A DNA stretch of 64,000 bases from Martelella limonii. GTDB taxonomy: Bacteria; Pseudomonadota; Alphaproteobacteria; Rhizobiales; Rhizobiaceae. Shown here in pieces: positions 1-9,831 of this stretch. The stretch is taken from positions 84,208 through 148,207 of the forward strand of contig NZ_JABUOU010000011.1 in assembly GCF_013344475.1 (NCBI RefSeq), given 5' to 3'. The number at the start of each line of letters is the position of its first letter. Positions within the stretch are counted from its first letter, which is position 1. The notes beneath the pieces were generated by a model, which was not told the DNA's origin, did no database searches, and was given only the letters and a program-made list of their open reading frames with translations. The position numbers and the translations under genes are program-made.

Positions 1-254
1 CGGCGCTCCTGCGCCATCCCGCCGTCTCGGAATGCGGTGTGATCGGCGCGCCCGACGAGGCCCGCGGCCAGATCGTCGAGGCGCATATCGTGCTCGCCGA
101 AGGACATGACGCCAGCGATGTGCTTGTGAAAGAGCTTCAGGATTATGTGAAGGCGACCATCGCGCCCTACAAATATCCGCGCAGCATCAAGTTCGTGAAC
201 ACGCTGCCGAAGACCTCCACCGGCAAGATCCAGCGGTTCCGCCTGCAGTCCTGA
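1..254 (+). CDS. AMP-dependent acyl-CoA synthetase (aryl-CoA ligase type), C-terminal fragment
   Basis: The frame is open from the window edge, so only about the last 84 residues are seen. They form the small C-terminal domain of an ANL-family acyl-CoA ligase: a V-I-G-A-P-D-E segment, then A-P-Y-K-Y-P-R, and near the end the catalytic-lysine motif K-T-S-T-G-K-I-Q-R. This lysine drives adenylation of the acid before thioester formation. The A-P-Y-K-Y-P-R and Q-R-F-R pattern is typical of benzoate- or 2-aminobenzoate-CoA ligases, but substrate cannot be fixed from the tail alone. A thioesterase gene starts 11 bp downstream, so the two are very likely co-transcribed. The N-terminus lies outside the window. 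Confidence 0.85.
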   Translation, partial: ALLRHPAVSECGVIGAPDEARGQIVEAHIVLAEGHDASDVLVKELQDYVKATIAPYKYPRSIKFVNTLPKTSTGKIQRFRLQS

Positions 255-265
255 GAGGCCCCCCA

Positions 266-673
266 ATGACATTCGAGATGAAGCAGAAAGTCCTGTTCAA
301 GCACTGCGATCCGGCCGGGATCGTGTTCTTCCCCCGCTATTTCGAGATGATGAACGACTGCGTCGAGGCCTTCTTTTCGGATGTTCTGGAATGGCCCTTT
401 GAGAGCTTTGTCGGCCGCGAGGGCGTGCCGACGGCGTCGATCGAGACGAATTTCGTCGCGCCGAGCCTGCATGGCGATCACCTCTTGATCGCCCTTGTGG
501 TCGAGCGTGTCGGCAAGACCTCGTTTTCCTACCGGATGACGGCGCATTGCGGGGAGCAAAAACGGTTCGAGACCAGGGCGCGGCTCGTCTTCGTCAATGA
601 TCGCGGCCGTCCGCAACCCTGGCCGGATGCGATCAAGGCAAAGCTCGAACGGCAACTGGAGCCAGCGGCATGA
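266..673 (+). CDS. Acyl-CoA thioesterase, 4-hydroxybenzoyl-CoA thioesterase (hotdog) family
   Basis: A 135-residue single hotdog domain. The stretch H-C-D-P-A-G-I-V-F-F-P-R-Y at residues 13-25 is the classic 4HBT-family active-site motif; Asp15 would be the catalytic carboxylate that hydrolyses the CoA thioester. Length is normal for the family. It sits 11 bp after an aryl-CoA ligase gene and its stop overlaps the next start (ATGA), so ligase, thioesterase and hydrolase form one translationally coupled set. Inferred role: release of free acid from, or editing of, an aromatic acyl-CoA intermediate in the cytoplasm. The exact substrate is unknown. Confidence 0.87.
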   Translation: MTFEMKQKVLFKHCDPAGIVFFPRYFEMMNDCVEAFFSDVLEWPFESFVGREGVPTASIETNFVAPSLHGDHLLIALVVERVGKTSFSYRMTAHCGEQKRFETRARLVFVNDRGRPQPWPDAIKAKLERQLEPAA

Positions 674-1548
674 CCAGCGATCGCGATGCCTTTCGCGCCT
701 ACGACGAAAACGGGCTCAACACCCAGTACAATGCGCGCGACAGCGTGCCCGCCTTCGGCGCTTATGCCAGGCGCTGGCAGGCTGAAAGCGAGACGGCGAC
801 AGCCGGGCTCGACTGCACGCTTGATGTGCCCTTCGGCGACAGCGACGCCGAAAAGCTCGACATCTTCCCTGGCGCCGGTGGCGGGCCGTCGCCGGTGCTG
901 GTGTTCTATCACGGCGGCTACTGGCGCTCGACGGACAAATCCTGGTACCGCTTCCTCGCCCGGCCCTTTGTGGAACGGGGCGTCACCGTGGTTCTGCCCA
1001 ATTACGGTCTCTGCCCGGCCGTCACCATGGACACGATCGCAGACCAATGCCGCCGTTCGTTCGAGTGGATCTGGCGCAATGCCGCCTCCTATGGCGGCGA
1101 TGAGGCGCGCATCTTCGTCTCCGGCCATTCGGCCGGCGGCCAGATTGCCGGCATGCTGCTCGGCGCCGACTGGTCCGGGCTCGGCGCGGTGTCCGGCTAT
1201 CCGATCAAGGGCGTGACCACGGTGAGCGGCCTGTTCGACCTCGAGCCGATCCGGCATACCAACCTCAATGCCGATCTTGCCATGGATCAGGAAGCCGCGC
1301 GCCGCAACAGCCCGCTCGACCTGCCGCTGCCAGCCAGGATTCCACCGGTGATCGCCGCCGTCGGCGCGCTGGAAAGCGACGAATTCCACCGGCAGAACCA
1401 GCTCTATGCCGGCCATATCAGAGCGGCAGGCGGCGCCTGTGACGCGCTTGCGGTTGCCGGCCACCACCACTATTCGATCCTCGACGCCATGGCCAATCCG
1501 TGCCACCGGTTCGGAAAAATGGTTCTCGAACAAATCGGCGTCGCGTAA
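670..1548 (+). CDS. Alpha/beta hydrolase, arylformamidase (kynurenine formamidase)-like
   Basis: A 292-residue alpha/beta hydrolase. The oxyanion-hole motif H-G-G-Y-W at 81-85 is the HGGxW signature of N-formylkynurenine formamidases and related carboxylesterases. The nucleophile elbow G-H-S-A-G gives Ser154, and Asp237 and a His in the H-H-H cluster at 265-267 would complete the triad. Its start overlaps the thioesterase stop by 4 bp. Family members hydrolyse N-formylkynurenine to kynurenine and formate, but many relatives are general esterases or amidases. The neighbouring aryl-CoA ligase makes a kynurenine/anthranilate-type pathway attractive, though this is inference. Confidence 0.8.
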   Translation: MTSDRDAFRAYDENGLNTQYNARDSVPAFGAYARRWQAESETATAGLDCTLDVPFGDSDAEKLDIFPGAGGGPSPVLVFYHGGYWRSTDKSWYRFLARPFVERGVTVVLPNYGLCPAVTMDTIADQCRRSFEWIWRNAASYGGDEARIFVSGHSAGGQIAGMLLGADWSGLGAVSGYPIKGVTTVSGLFDLEPIRHTNLNADLAMDQEAARRNSPLDLPLPARIPPVIAAVGALESDEFHRQNQLYAGHIRAAGGACDALAVAGHHHYSILDAMANPCHRFGKMVLEQIGVA

Positions 1549-1642
1549 GTCAAGTTGGCAATAAGTTTAATTTTAAAATAGTTTCAGATTTTTTCGCTTT
1601 GCGAGGTTTGAGTGAGGCGGGCATCTGCGCCTTCTTCTTCAG

Positions 1643-1785
1643 CGTCATCCTCGGGCTTGACCCGAGGATCCAATCACGTCTGCCGCGACAGGTTTTAGAG
1701 GGTTAAGGACAGCGTCAGCCCTTGTCACTCTCGCCGCTCGTGATGGCATTTGGTTAGATCCTCGGGTCAAGCCCGAGGATGACGC
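1643..1785. repeat. Dispersed palindromic intergenic element, copy 1 (long-spacer form)
   Basis: Two inverted half-sites, at 1643-1672 and 1757-1785, each contain the self-complementary core TCCTCGGG-CTTGA-CCCGAGGA. The outer edges are inverted too (GTCAT... / ...ATGAC), so the whole element can fold into a large cruciform. The same element recurs at 15604, 40295 and 57432, where the half-sites lie within about 80 bp. Here they are separated by about 84 bp of unrelated sequence. Such elements are typical of intergenic regions in rhizobial genomes. This copy separates the hydrolase operon from the liv operon. Confidence 0.85.
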
Positions 1786-2078
1786 CGAGAGATGGAAGAG
1801 GCAACGGCTGAGGGCAAGGGCCAGCGATAGCGTCGTGTCATCCTGCCAGAAACAAATTCTGAAACGCTGCCGCGTCGCAACCCAACCGTCTCAAAGAAAA
1901 CGAAGTTCATGCGCAGATTATTTTAAGTTTGATGTAATACTTGAATTGTGTCAGCTTAACCCCCAACGGCTTATCATGGCGACACGCTTCGACTAGACTG
2001 CCCCCATGGGCACGAGGGGCGTTGCCTTTGGCCGAGACGAATTCCGAAGGAATCGTGAACAACAAGATGGGGATAAAC
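1786..2078 (+). other. Intergenic leader of the liv operon
   Basis: Together with the repeat just upstream this makes a 530-bp gene-free stretch. The part from about 1910 to 1980 is AT-rich and is the likely place for the liv promoter, but I see no convincing -35/-10 pair or operator. Open frames here lack ribosome-binding sites and family resemblance. Confidence 0.4.
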
Positions 2079-3230
2079 ATGAAATTCAGCACTCTTCTGA
2101 AAAGCGGCGTGATGGCGCTCGCAATCGGTGTTGCGGGCATGGCCCACGCAGACCCGGTCAAGGTCGGGCTCATCACCACATTGTCCGGCGGCGGCGCGTC
2201 GCTCGGCACCGACACGCGCGACGGCTTCATGCTGGCGCTGAAACAGGCCGGCGATGCTGCATCCGACATCGAGGTTGTAGTCGAGGACGACCAGCAGAAG
2301 CCCGACGTCGCCGTCCAGATCGCCGACAAGATGATCCAGTCCGACAAGGTCGACGTCCTGACCGGCATCGTCTGGTCGAACCTTGCCATGGCAGTGGTGC
2401 CGTCCGCAGTCGCGCAGGGCAAGTTCTACCTGTCGACCAACGCGGCGCCCTCGCAGCTTGCCGGCGCCGGCTGCAATCCGAAATATTTCGCGGTCAGCTA
2501 CCAGAACGACAATCTTCACGAAGCCGCAGGCGCCTACGCCACCCAGGAAGGCATCAAGAAGATCTTCATCATGGCGCCCAACTATCCGGCGGGCAAGGAT
2601 TCGCTCACCGGCTTCAAGCGCTTCTATGATGGCGACGTCGTCAAGGAAGTCTACACCCAGCTCGGCGCGACCGACTATGCCGCCGAGATCGCACAGATCC
2701 GCGACAGCGACGCCGATGCGGTGTTCTTCTTCCTGCCGGGCGGCATGGGCATTTCCTTCATGAAGCAATATGCCGAATCCGGCGTCGACAAGCCGCTGAT
2801 CGGCCCGGCCTTCAGCTTCAGCCAGGACATCCTTCCGGCCATGGGCGATGCCGCGATCGGCGTCAAGAACACCTCCGATTGGTCGCCCGATCTCGACAAC
2901 GAGGCCAACAAGGCCTTCGTCGAAGGCTTCGAGGCAGAATATGGCCGCCTGCCCTCGCTTTACGCCGCGCAGAGCTATGACACCGCAAACCTGCTGCTGT
3001 CGGCGGTTGCCGCTGCCGATGTTGCAGATGCGGATGCCTTCCGCACGGCGCTCGCCGCTGCCGATTTCGACAGCGTCCGCGGCAATTTCAAGTTCGGCCC
3101 GAACCAGCATCCGATCCAGAACTTCGTGGTCCGCGAAGTGATCGATGACAATGGCGTGCTGACGAACAAGCTCGTTGGCACCGTGATGACCGATCACGCC
3201 GACGCCTACGCTGCCGAGTGCAAGATGTAA
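2079..3230 (+). CDS. ABC transporter periplasmic substrate-binding protein, Liv/branched-chain amino acid type
   Basis: A 383-residue type-I periplasmic binding protein (Peripla_BP_6/LivJ family). The first 24 residues form a Sec signal peptide ending A-H-A. The mature protein opens with the family pattern V-K-V-G-L-I-T-T-L-S-G. The ATG at 2079 was chosen over upstream in-frame starts because GGGGATAA precedes it and the signal peptide begins there. It leads a complete LivH-M-G-F set. Relatives bind leucine-type amino acids, aromatic acids, amides or urea, so the ligand cannot be read from sequence. The flanking aryl-CoA ligase cluster and PLP enzyme argue for an aromatic or amino-acid-like ligand. 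Confidence 0.87.
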   Translation: MKFSTLLKSGVMALAIGVAGMAHADPVKVGLITTLSGGGASLGTDTRDGFMLALKQAGDAASDIEVVVEDDQQKPDVAVQIADKMIQSDKVDVLTGIVWSNLAMAVVPSAVAQGKFYLSTNAAPSQLAGAGCNPKYFAVSYQNDNLHEAAGAYATQEGIKKIFIMAPNYPAGKDSLTGFKRFYDGDVVKEVYTQLGATDYAAEIAQIRDSDADAVFFFLPGGMGISFMKQYAESGVDKPLIGPAFSFSQDILPAMGDAAIGVKNTSDWSPDLDNEANKAFVEGFEAEYGRLPSLYAAQSYDTANLLLSAVAAADVADADAFRTALAAADFDSVRGNFKFGPNQHPIQNFVVREVIDDNGVLTNKLVGTVMTDHADAYAAECKM

Positions 3231-3305
3231 GGTCCCGCAGGGCCTTTTGCCGGGCTGGCGCTGACGCGCCGGCCCCTCACTCCACATCTTTCGAAGGAGG
3301 AGCGG

Positions 3306-4220
3306 GTGTCGCTCTTTGTCGAACAGGCCCTGAACGGCCTGCAGTACGGCATGATGCTGTTCCTGATGGCGGCCGGCCTGACGCTGGTCTTCGGCGTCAT
3401 GGGGCTGATCAATCTCGCTCACGGCTCGCTTTTCATGGTCGGCGCATTCGCCTGCGCCTTCGGGGCGGCGGCGACCGGCCACTACTGGCTCGGCCTTGCC
3501 GCAAGCCTGCTGGTTTCCGCCGGCGTCGGCGCGCTGATCGAGGTCGGCATCATCCGCAAGCTTTATGCCCGCAATCATCTCGACCAGGTGCTGGCGACCT
3601 TCGCGCTGATCCTGGTGTTTTCGGAAGGCACACGATGGGTCTTCGGGTCCTTCCCGCTCTATCTCAACCTGCCCAACCTGCTGTCCGGGGCCGTCACTCT
3701 GCCCGGCGGGCTGCAATATCCGATGTTCCGCCTCGTCATCATCGGTTTCGGCATCGCGATCGCGATCGGGCTCTGGCTGCTGATCGCGCGCACGCGGCTC
3801 GGCATCCGCATCCGCGCCGGTGAGGCCGACCGGGAAATGATTGCCGCACTCGGCGTCGATATTGCGGCGCTCTATACCATCGTCTTCGCGCTGGGCGCGG
3901 CGCTTGCGGGCTTTGCCGGCGCGCTGGTCGGCTCGATCCAGTCGGTGCAGGTCGGCATGGGCGAACCGGTGCTGATCCTCGCCTTCGTCGTGGTCGTCAT
4001 CGGCGGCATCGGGTCGATCAAGGGCGCGCTGATCGGCGCGCTGCTTGTGGGGATGACGGACACGCTCGGCAAGGCGCTGCTGCCGTCCCTGTTCGCAGCA
4101 CTCGGCGGCGGTGCCGGCGCCAATGCCATGGGGGCGACCGTCGCCTCGATGCTGATCTACATCCTGATGGCCGTGGTCCTGGTTATCCGCCCGCAGGGCC
4201 TGTTCGGGGCAAGAGCATGA
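3306..4220 (+). CDS. ABC transporter permease, LivH type
   Basis: A 304-residue inner-membrane permease with multiple hydrophobic helices and the LivH hallmark segment G-L-I-N-L-A-H-G near residues 35-42. The start is a GTG preceded by a strong AAGGAGGAG ribosome-binding site. The gene overlaps the LivM-type permease by 4 bp. It would form one half of the membrane channel that accepts substrate from the binding protein encoded upstream. The gene order J-H-M-G-F is the standard one for the HAAT family. Confidence 0.88.
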   Translation: MSLFVEQALNGLQYGMMLFLMAAGLTLVFGVMGLINLAHGSLFMVGAFACAFGAAATGHYWLGLAASLLVSAGVGALIEVGIIRKLYARNHLDQVLATFALILVFSEGTRWVFGSFPLYLNLPNLLSGAVTLPGGLQYPMFRLVIIGFGIAIAIGLWLLIARTRLGIRIRAGEADREMIAALGVDIAALYTIVFALGAALAGFAGALVGSIQSVQVGMGEPVLILAFVVVVIGGIGSIKGALIGALLVGMTDTLGKALLPSLFAALGGGAGANAMGATVASMLIYILMAVVLVIRPQGLFGARA

Positions 4221-5204
4221 CCCGCGAAATCATCATCAATCTCGTCATCTTCCTCGCGCTCATCGCCTTTGCGATCGGCGCGCATCTGATGGGCAACGGC
4301 TTTGCCGTGACGCTCGCCACCAAGGCGGCGATCTTCGCGCTCGCCGGCGTCGGCCTCAACCTCGCACTCGGCTATGGCGGGCTGGTCTCGCTCGGCCATG
4401 CGGCCTTCTTCGGCGTCGGCGGCTATGTGACCGGCATTCTGGCAAGCCATGCGATGTCCGGCGAACCGGTGTTCACCCTCCCCTTCACGCTGGCCGGCAG
4501 CAATGACATGCTCGGCATCTGGCCGATGGCGATGGTGGCAGGCGGCATCCTGGCGCTCGCGATCGGCCTTCTGTCACTCAGGACCACCGGCGTCTACTTC
4601 ATCATGGTGACGCTCGCCTTTGCGCAGATGGTGTTCTATTTCGCGATCAGCTGGCCGCGCTATGGCGGCGAGGACGGGTTGAGCTTTTATGTCCGCAACA
4701 ATTTCCCGGGCATGAACACCTTCGATCCGATCCAGTATTTTGCCATATGCGCTGCGCTGCTGGCGATCGCGCTGGTCTTCACCGCCGTTGTCACCCAGTC
4801 GCGCTACGGCCTTGCGCTGCAGGCGGCGCGCCAGAACCGGCAGCGCAGCATGGCCGTCGGCATCCGGCCCTATGGCGTGCTGCTGGTCGCCTTCGTGCTG
4901 TCCGGCATGATCGTGGCGCTCGCGGGCTCGCTCTATGCCGATCTCAACCGCTTCGTAAGCCCGGCCATGCTGTCGTGGCACATGTCTGGCGAGATCATGG
5001 TGTTTGTCATCCTCGGCGGCGTCGGCAGGCTTTGCGGACCGGTCGCGGGCGCTGCCATCTACATCCTGCTCGAACACCTGCTCGGCGGCATCAGCGAATA
5101 CTGGCAGGCGCTGCTCGGCATCCTGCTGCTGGTGATCGTGATCTATTCGCCGGGCGGCCTGATCGGGCTCGTCACCGGGCGTCTTTTCCAGGGGAGAGCG
5201 CGCG

Positions 5205-5212
<8 letters not shown>
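4217..5212 (+). CDS. ABC transporter permease, LivM type
   Basis: A 331-residue hydrophobic protein, the second permease of the HAAT-family transporter. It carries the LivM landmarks G-Y-G-G-L-V-S-L-G-H-A-A-F-F-G-V-G-G-Y in the N-terminal third, and a long C-terminal membrane domain with the cytoplasmic E-A-A-like loop degenerate, as usual for this family. The 4-bp overlap upstream and 8-bp overlap downstream indicate tight translational coupling. It acts in the inner membrane as partner of the LivH-type subunit. Confidence 0.88.
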
Positions 5213-5950
<738 letters not shown>

Positions 5951-5954
<4 letters not shown>

Positions 5955-6640
5955 CCCGGCTCCTCGAACTCGAAAACGTCACCGCCGCCTATGGCGCGGT
6001 GCGCGCGCTCTTCAACATCTCGCTTGCCATGGACGAGGGCGAGGTGGTGGCGCTGATGGGGCGCAATGGCATGGGCAAGACCACCACGATCCGCTGCATC
6101 AGCCGGCTGCTCCCGCATTCGGGCGGCACGCTTGCCTTTGCCGGGAGGGACGTCAAGGGTTTGACCGCGCCCAAGGTCGCCCGTCTCGGCGTCGGCCTCG
6201 TGCCGGAGGGACGGCGCTGTTTTGCGCCGCTGACAGTTGCCGAAAACCTGGTGGTCGCCGCCCGTCCGGGGCCCTGGGATATCGAGCGCGTCTCGGCGCT
6301 TTTTCCCCGCCTCAAGGAACGCATGCGGCAGACATCGGCGACACTTTCGGGCGGCGAACAGCAGATGCTGGCGATCGGCCGGGCGCTGATGACCAATCCG
6401 CGCCTTCTGATCCTTGATGAAGCGACCGAGGGCCTGGCGCCGGTGGTGCGCCAGGAGATCTGGGCGGGCGTCAGGGCACTCAAGGCGGAGGGGCTTTCGA
6501 TCCTGCTGGTCGACAAGTCGCTGAAGGAAATCGCCTCCGTCGCCGACAAGGCGGTGATCATCGAGCGCGGCGAAACGGTGTGGCAGGGCGGGATTGACGG
6601 CCTGACGCCGGAGCTGACGGACCAGTATCTCGGCGTCTGA
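5951..6640 (+). CDS. ABC transporter ATP-binding protein, LivF type
   Basis: A 229-residue ATPase with Walker A G-R-N-G-M-G-K-T at 37-44, signature L-S-G-G-E-Q-Q, and Walker B L-L-I-L-D-E. The usual LivF end of the H-loop region (V-E-Q-N) reads V-D-K-S here, so the switch position is atypical. This may weaken or shift hydrolysis to the LivG site. It is the last transporter gene; a PLP-enzyme gene follows after 112 bp on the same strand and may belong to the same transcript. Confidence 0.87.
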
Positions 6641-6752
6641 CGGTGTTTTGGTATATCCGGCGGCATTACGCTATGATCACGGTTCGGCCGGCCTGGGTAT
6701 CTCTCAGACAGCCGCCTGGACCTCCGTAAGCGATCGATCAGCAGGAGACGAC

Positions 6753-7799
6753 GTGACCTACGAAGACATCGAAACCCCCGCACCGCTTGTTGATCTCGCC
6801 ATCGTCGATGCCAATCTTAAACGCATGCAGGACTATTGCGACCGGCACGGCATTGCGCTCAGACCGCATATCAAGACACACAAGAGCGTCGCCATGGCGA
6901 AGCGGCAGCTGGCGCTTGGCGCGCGCGGCATCACCTGCCAGACACTGGGCGAAGCCGAGATCATGGCCGATGCCGGATTTGACGATATCCTGATTTCCTA
7001 TCCGCTGATCGGCAAGGTGAAAAGGCTTGCAGCCCTTGCGGCCCGGATCAGGCTGACCGTCGCAATCGACAGCCTTGCTGCGCTTGAGGCAGCGGCCGAA
7101 GCCGCAACCCTTGCAGGATCGGACATCGCCGTGCTTGTCGAATTCGATACCGGGGCAAAACGCACGGGCGTCGTCAGCGTCGAAGAGGCGCTTGCCCTTG
7201 CCGGAAAGGTGACCGGGACCGGAAATCTCGTCTTCGCCGGGTTGATGACCTATCCGGCGAACGAGAACACCGTCACCTTCGTCAATGCCGCGCGCGCCGC
7301 ATTCGAACAGGCCGGCATCGCGATCCCGCTGGTTTCGGGCGGCGGCACGCCGGATGCGTTTCTCGTCCACACGCTCGGCGTGATCGACGAATTGCGGGTG
7401 GGCACCTATATCTACAACGACCGGATGATGATGGGCGCCAGCCACGCCAGGCTTGAAGACTGCGCCTTCGATGTCGTGGTCACCGTCGTCAGCCGCCCGG
7501 AGCCGGACAGGGCCGTCATCGATGCGGGATCGAAGTCGCTGACCAGCGATCCTTCCGGCAAGGGCGGACCGGGCCATGGCCTGATCAGGGAATATCCGGA
7601 CGCCGTGATCGATCGCCTCAGCGAGGAACACGGCATGGTCGACCTGTCGAAATGCGACAGGAAACCCGAGATCGGCGAAAGGCTGCGGGTTGTTCCCAAC
7701 CATGTCTGCCCGGTCACCAACCTGCACGATCAGGTTCTGGTGCTGGAAAACGGAACGATCAGCGCCTGGGCGGTGGATGCCCGCGGCCTTACCCGATAG
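6753..7799 (+). CDS. Fold-III PLP enzyme, D-threonine aldolase / D-serine dehydratase-like
   Basis: A 348-residue protein of the metal-dependent alanine-racemase-fold family. The N-terminal segment R-P-H-I-K-T-H-K places the PLP-binding lysine at about residue 41. Near the C-terminus P-N-H-V-C-P supplies His317 and Cys319, the metal ligands of the D-serine-dehydratase-like domain. The GTG start at 6753 is preferred because AGGAGA lies 5 bases upstream and family proteins begin at this point; the upstream in-frame TTG lacks a site. Relatives cleave or dehydrate D-threonine, D-serine or 3-hydroxy-D-aspartate. Location after a Liv transporter suggests it acts on an imported beta-hydroxy D-amino acid, which is inference. 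Confidence 0.83.
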   Translation: MTYEDIETPAPLVDLAIVDANLKRMQDYCDRHGIALRPHIKTHKSVAMAKRQLALGARGITCQTLGEAEIMADAGFDDILISYPLIGKVKRLAALAARIRLTVAIDSLAALEAAAEAATLAGSDIAVLVEFDTGAKRTGVVSVEEALALAGKVTGTGNLVFAGLMTYPANENTVTFVNAARAAFEQAGIAIPLVSGGGTPDAFLVHTLGVIDELRVGTYIYNDRMMMGASHARLEDCAFDVVVTVVSRPEPDRAVIDAGSKSLTSDPSGKGGPGHGLIREYPDAVIDRLSEEHGMVDLSKCDRKPEIGERLRVVPNHVCPVTNLHDQVLVLENGTISAWAVDARGLTR

Positions 7800-8004
7800 G
7801 GCAAGTCCGGATTTCCCCGCAAAGCAAGGCCGCCCTGCCTGCTTGTCTTGGCGCAAGAAGGGGTGTGACGGGTGTGCCCCCCTGACTGCGAGATGGTGTG
7901 GAGCAGTCGTGCCTCCGGCGGACGCAGTGCCTGCCCTTGTCCCTGCCACAGTCCGTGCGCTGTTTCAGGCCGGCATCCGCTTCATCCGGAAATCGCCCGA
8001 GGCG

Positions 8005-8715
8005 TCAGGCCATGGCGGCCTTCAGCGCCCGGATTGCGCGCTCATCGGTGTGGCGTGGAGCAGCACTTTCAAAACCCTGCAGCTTCATGGGCTCGCCCTG
8101 GTGGCGGATTGTACATGAGGCATGAAGCTGCGTGATGCCGGGGATATCCAGAAACAGATGAGCATTGGACGCATTGATGCCGCTTCCGGGCATCAATGCG
8201 ATCCGGCCGTCTGCGGCGGCAGCCAGCGCTTCGATCAGCGCCCTGCCCTCGCTCGCACGCGGTTCCTGGCCGGAGGTCAGGATGCGCGGAATGCCAAGCG
8301 CAATCGCCCTTTCAAGCGCGGCAAAGGGATCCCGCGTGAGATCGAAGGCGCGGTGCAGCGTGATGTCCATGCCATGGGCCGCCTCCATCAGCCGGGAAAG
8401 CCCTGCCTCATCGAGTTCGTGATGCGTGTCGAGCGCACCGATCGCCACGCCTGCAATGCCGGCCTCTCGGCAGAATGCGATATCGCGCAGCATGGTCTTG
8501 TACTCGGCTTCGGAATAGACAAAGCCGCCGGCGCGCGGACGGATCAGGACATGGACCGGTATCGATGCACCGGCGGCGATTTCGATCAGTCCCGGCGAGG
8601 GGGTCAGTCCGCCCTGATCGGGCGCCATGCAGAGCTCGATCCGATCCGCGCCCGCTTGCACCGCCGTATCAAGCCCGGCAATGTCGCCGACGCAGATTTC
8701 GAGCAGATTGGTCAT
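8005..8715 (-). CDS. cutC: CutC family protein
   Basis: A 236-residue TIM-barrel protein. It begins L-L-E-I-C-V, followed by the A-G-A-D-R-I-E-L-C segment near residues 22-30 and the G-G-L-T-P-S motif at 35-40, all diagnostic of CutC. CutC was first linked to copper homeostasis in Escherichia coli, but that role is disputed and no enzymatic activity is settled. It is transcribed away from the tRNA-Thr gene, with no obvious operon partner, and the 205 bp to the PLP-enzyme gene show no clear terminator. Confidence 0.88.
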   Translation of the reverse strand: MTNLLEICVGDIAGLDTAVQAGADRIELCMAPDQGGLTPSPGLIEIAAGASIPVHVLIRPRAGGFVYSEAEYKTMLRDIAFCREAGIAGVAIGALDTHHELDEAGLSRLMEAAHGMDITLHRAFDLTRDPFAALERAIALGIPRILTSGQEPRASEGRALIEALAAAADGRIALMPGSGINASNAHLFLDIPGITQLHASCTIRHQGEPMKLQGFESAAPRHTDERAIRALKAAMA

Positions 8716-8824
8716 CGCGCCTCCTCCGGCCGTGAGGATTGAATAACAGCAGAGCGCCCGCCAGACCAGTTCCCGCCTGAAGGCATGACGGCCCCAAGGG
8801 GCAAAAAATCAGGCTTGAAGGAAA

Positions 8825-8900
8825 TGGTGCCGCTTACGTGACTCGAACACGTGACCCCATCATTACGAATGATGTGCTCTACCAACTGAGCTAAAGCGGC
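8825..8900 (-). tRNA. tRNA-Thr (anticodon CGT)
   Basis: The reverse complement folds into a full cloverleaf: acceptor GCCGCTT/AAGCGGC, D-arm GCTC-AGTTGGTA-GAGC, anticodon stem CATCA/TGATG with loop TTCGTAA (anticodon CGT), T-arm ACGTG-TTCGAGT-CACGT. The 3' CCA is encoded (8825-8827). It reads ACG codons. Confidence 0.96.
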
Positions 8901-9210
8901 CCGAACGCGGATTTTGCGTTGCAGTGGGCTGTTACAGGCTCTTTGGCCATTTTTCAAGCGTCTTGGCGCCCGGGCTTTTAAAAAAGATGACGGCCGAGAG
9001 ACGGGCGACACTGCCGTTGCCTGGCTTTCGGGCTGCCGCTCCCGCCCCGCATGCCCCTTCCGGCCGCAAGAACGGCAGGCGGCGGCGAGCGCATCCATCC
9101 GATATCGTCCTCGGGGATCTTGCTCGCCGGCAAAGGGAAATGCAACCATGCGGGCGCCTGTGACACTGAGCCGGCTCAAGCCTCTACCGACTGCCTGAAA
9201 GCGACATGAC
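8901..9210. other. Intergenic region upstream of tRNA-Thr and of the secreted-protein gene
   Basis: About 310 bp without a supported gene. It must hold the divergent promoters for tRNA-Thr (leftward) and the 206-residue exported protein (rightward). A run TTTTAAAAAAGATGA near 8979 is the only notable AT-rich patch. No repeat or duplicated tRNA 3' end is visible, so there is no sign of an integration site. Confidence 0.4.
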
Positions 9211-9831
9211 ATGATGACGTTCACCAATTCCGCCAGAAACCTGATCCTTACGGTCCTCCTGCTGGCGGGCCCGGCATCGGCAGCGCTTGCCGCGTGCCCG
9301 GCTTCATCGGACCTCGCACAGGGCATCGTGCTGACCCGCAGCGTCGACGGATATGCCATCCTCTACCGGGAAAGCGCCGGGGAATTGATCAGCCGGTATC
9401 AATATCCAAGGGGAGCCGAGCCGGCCGACGATGTCACGGCGACATTTGCCCATGCCCTGCTCCCCACCATGCGCGCTGGAGACAAGGGCGCTTTCCGCTT
9501 CGTCTATGACAAGCCGGTTGCGGGCATCGACGACAGGCTTGCCGACGGCAATGACTGGCAGAGCGGCGTCACCTTCCTGATAGACGGCAAGACCATATCG
9601 AAGGGCACGATGGACGTGACCTTCAGGGGCAGGCAATCGGTTGCGCTCGGCGCCTGCCACTACCAGGCCCTGATCGTGGAAACCGCGCTTCTGCTCGAAG
9701 ACACCGCCCCGATCGCCTTTCGCTACAGCTATGTCCCCTCGCTAGGCATCCCTGTCGAGGCGATCCGGATCGACCAGCACGGCAACCCCGTATCCAGCGT
9801 CACCTATGATTCTATCCGTCTTGCACGGTGA
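9211..9831 (+). CDS. Exported protein of unknown function, DUF3108-like
   Basis: A 206-residue protein with an N-terminal signal peptide of about 27 residues (hydrophobic I-L-T-V-L-L-L-A-G core, cleavage after A-L-A). The mature part is beta-rich and resembles DUF3108 periplasmic proteins: an R-Y-Q-Y-P region, a central F-L-I-D-G-K-T-I-S-K-G segment, a Cys near 150, and the closing P-S-L-G-I-P-V-E motif. Two Cys in the mature protein could form a disulfide. Its 3' end overlaps the convergent DMT transporter gene by 20 bp. Function is unknown. Confidence 0.7.
   Translation: MMTFTNSARNLILTVLLLAGPASAALAACPASSDLAQGIVLTRSVDGYAILYRESAGELISRYQYPRGAEPADDVTATFAHALLPTMRAGDKGAFRFVYDKPVAGIDDRLADGNDWQSGVTFLIDGKTISKGTMDVTFRGRQSVALGACHYQALIVETALLLEDTAPIAFRYSYVPSLGIPVEAIRIDQHGNPVSSVTYDSIRLAR

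Noticed and set aside
1974..3716. A 580-codon open frame antisense to the Liv binding-protein and permease genes.
   Set aside because: No recognised domain, and it spans a gap between two well-supported genes on the other strand.
8825..8900. tRNA-Thr as a possible integration (attachment) site for an island.
   Set aside because: No integrase, no duplicated tRNA 3' end and no composition change is seen on either side.
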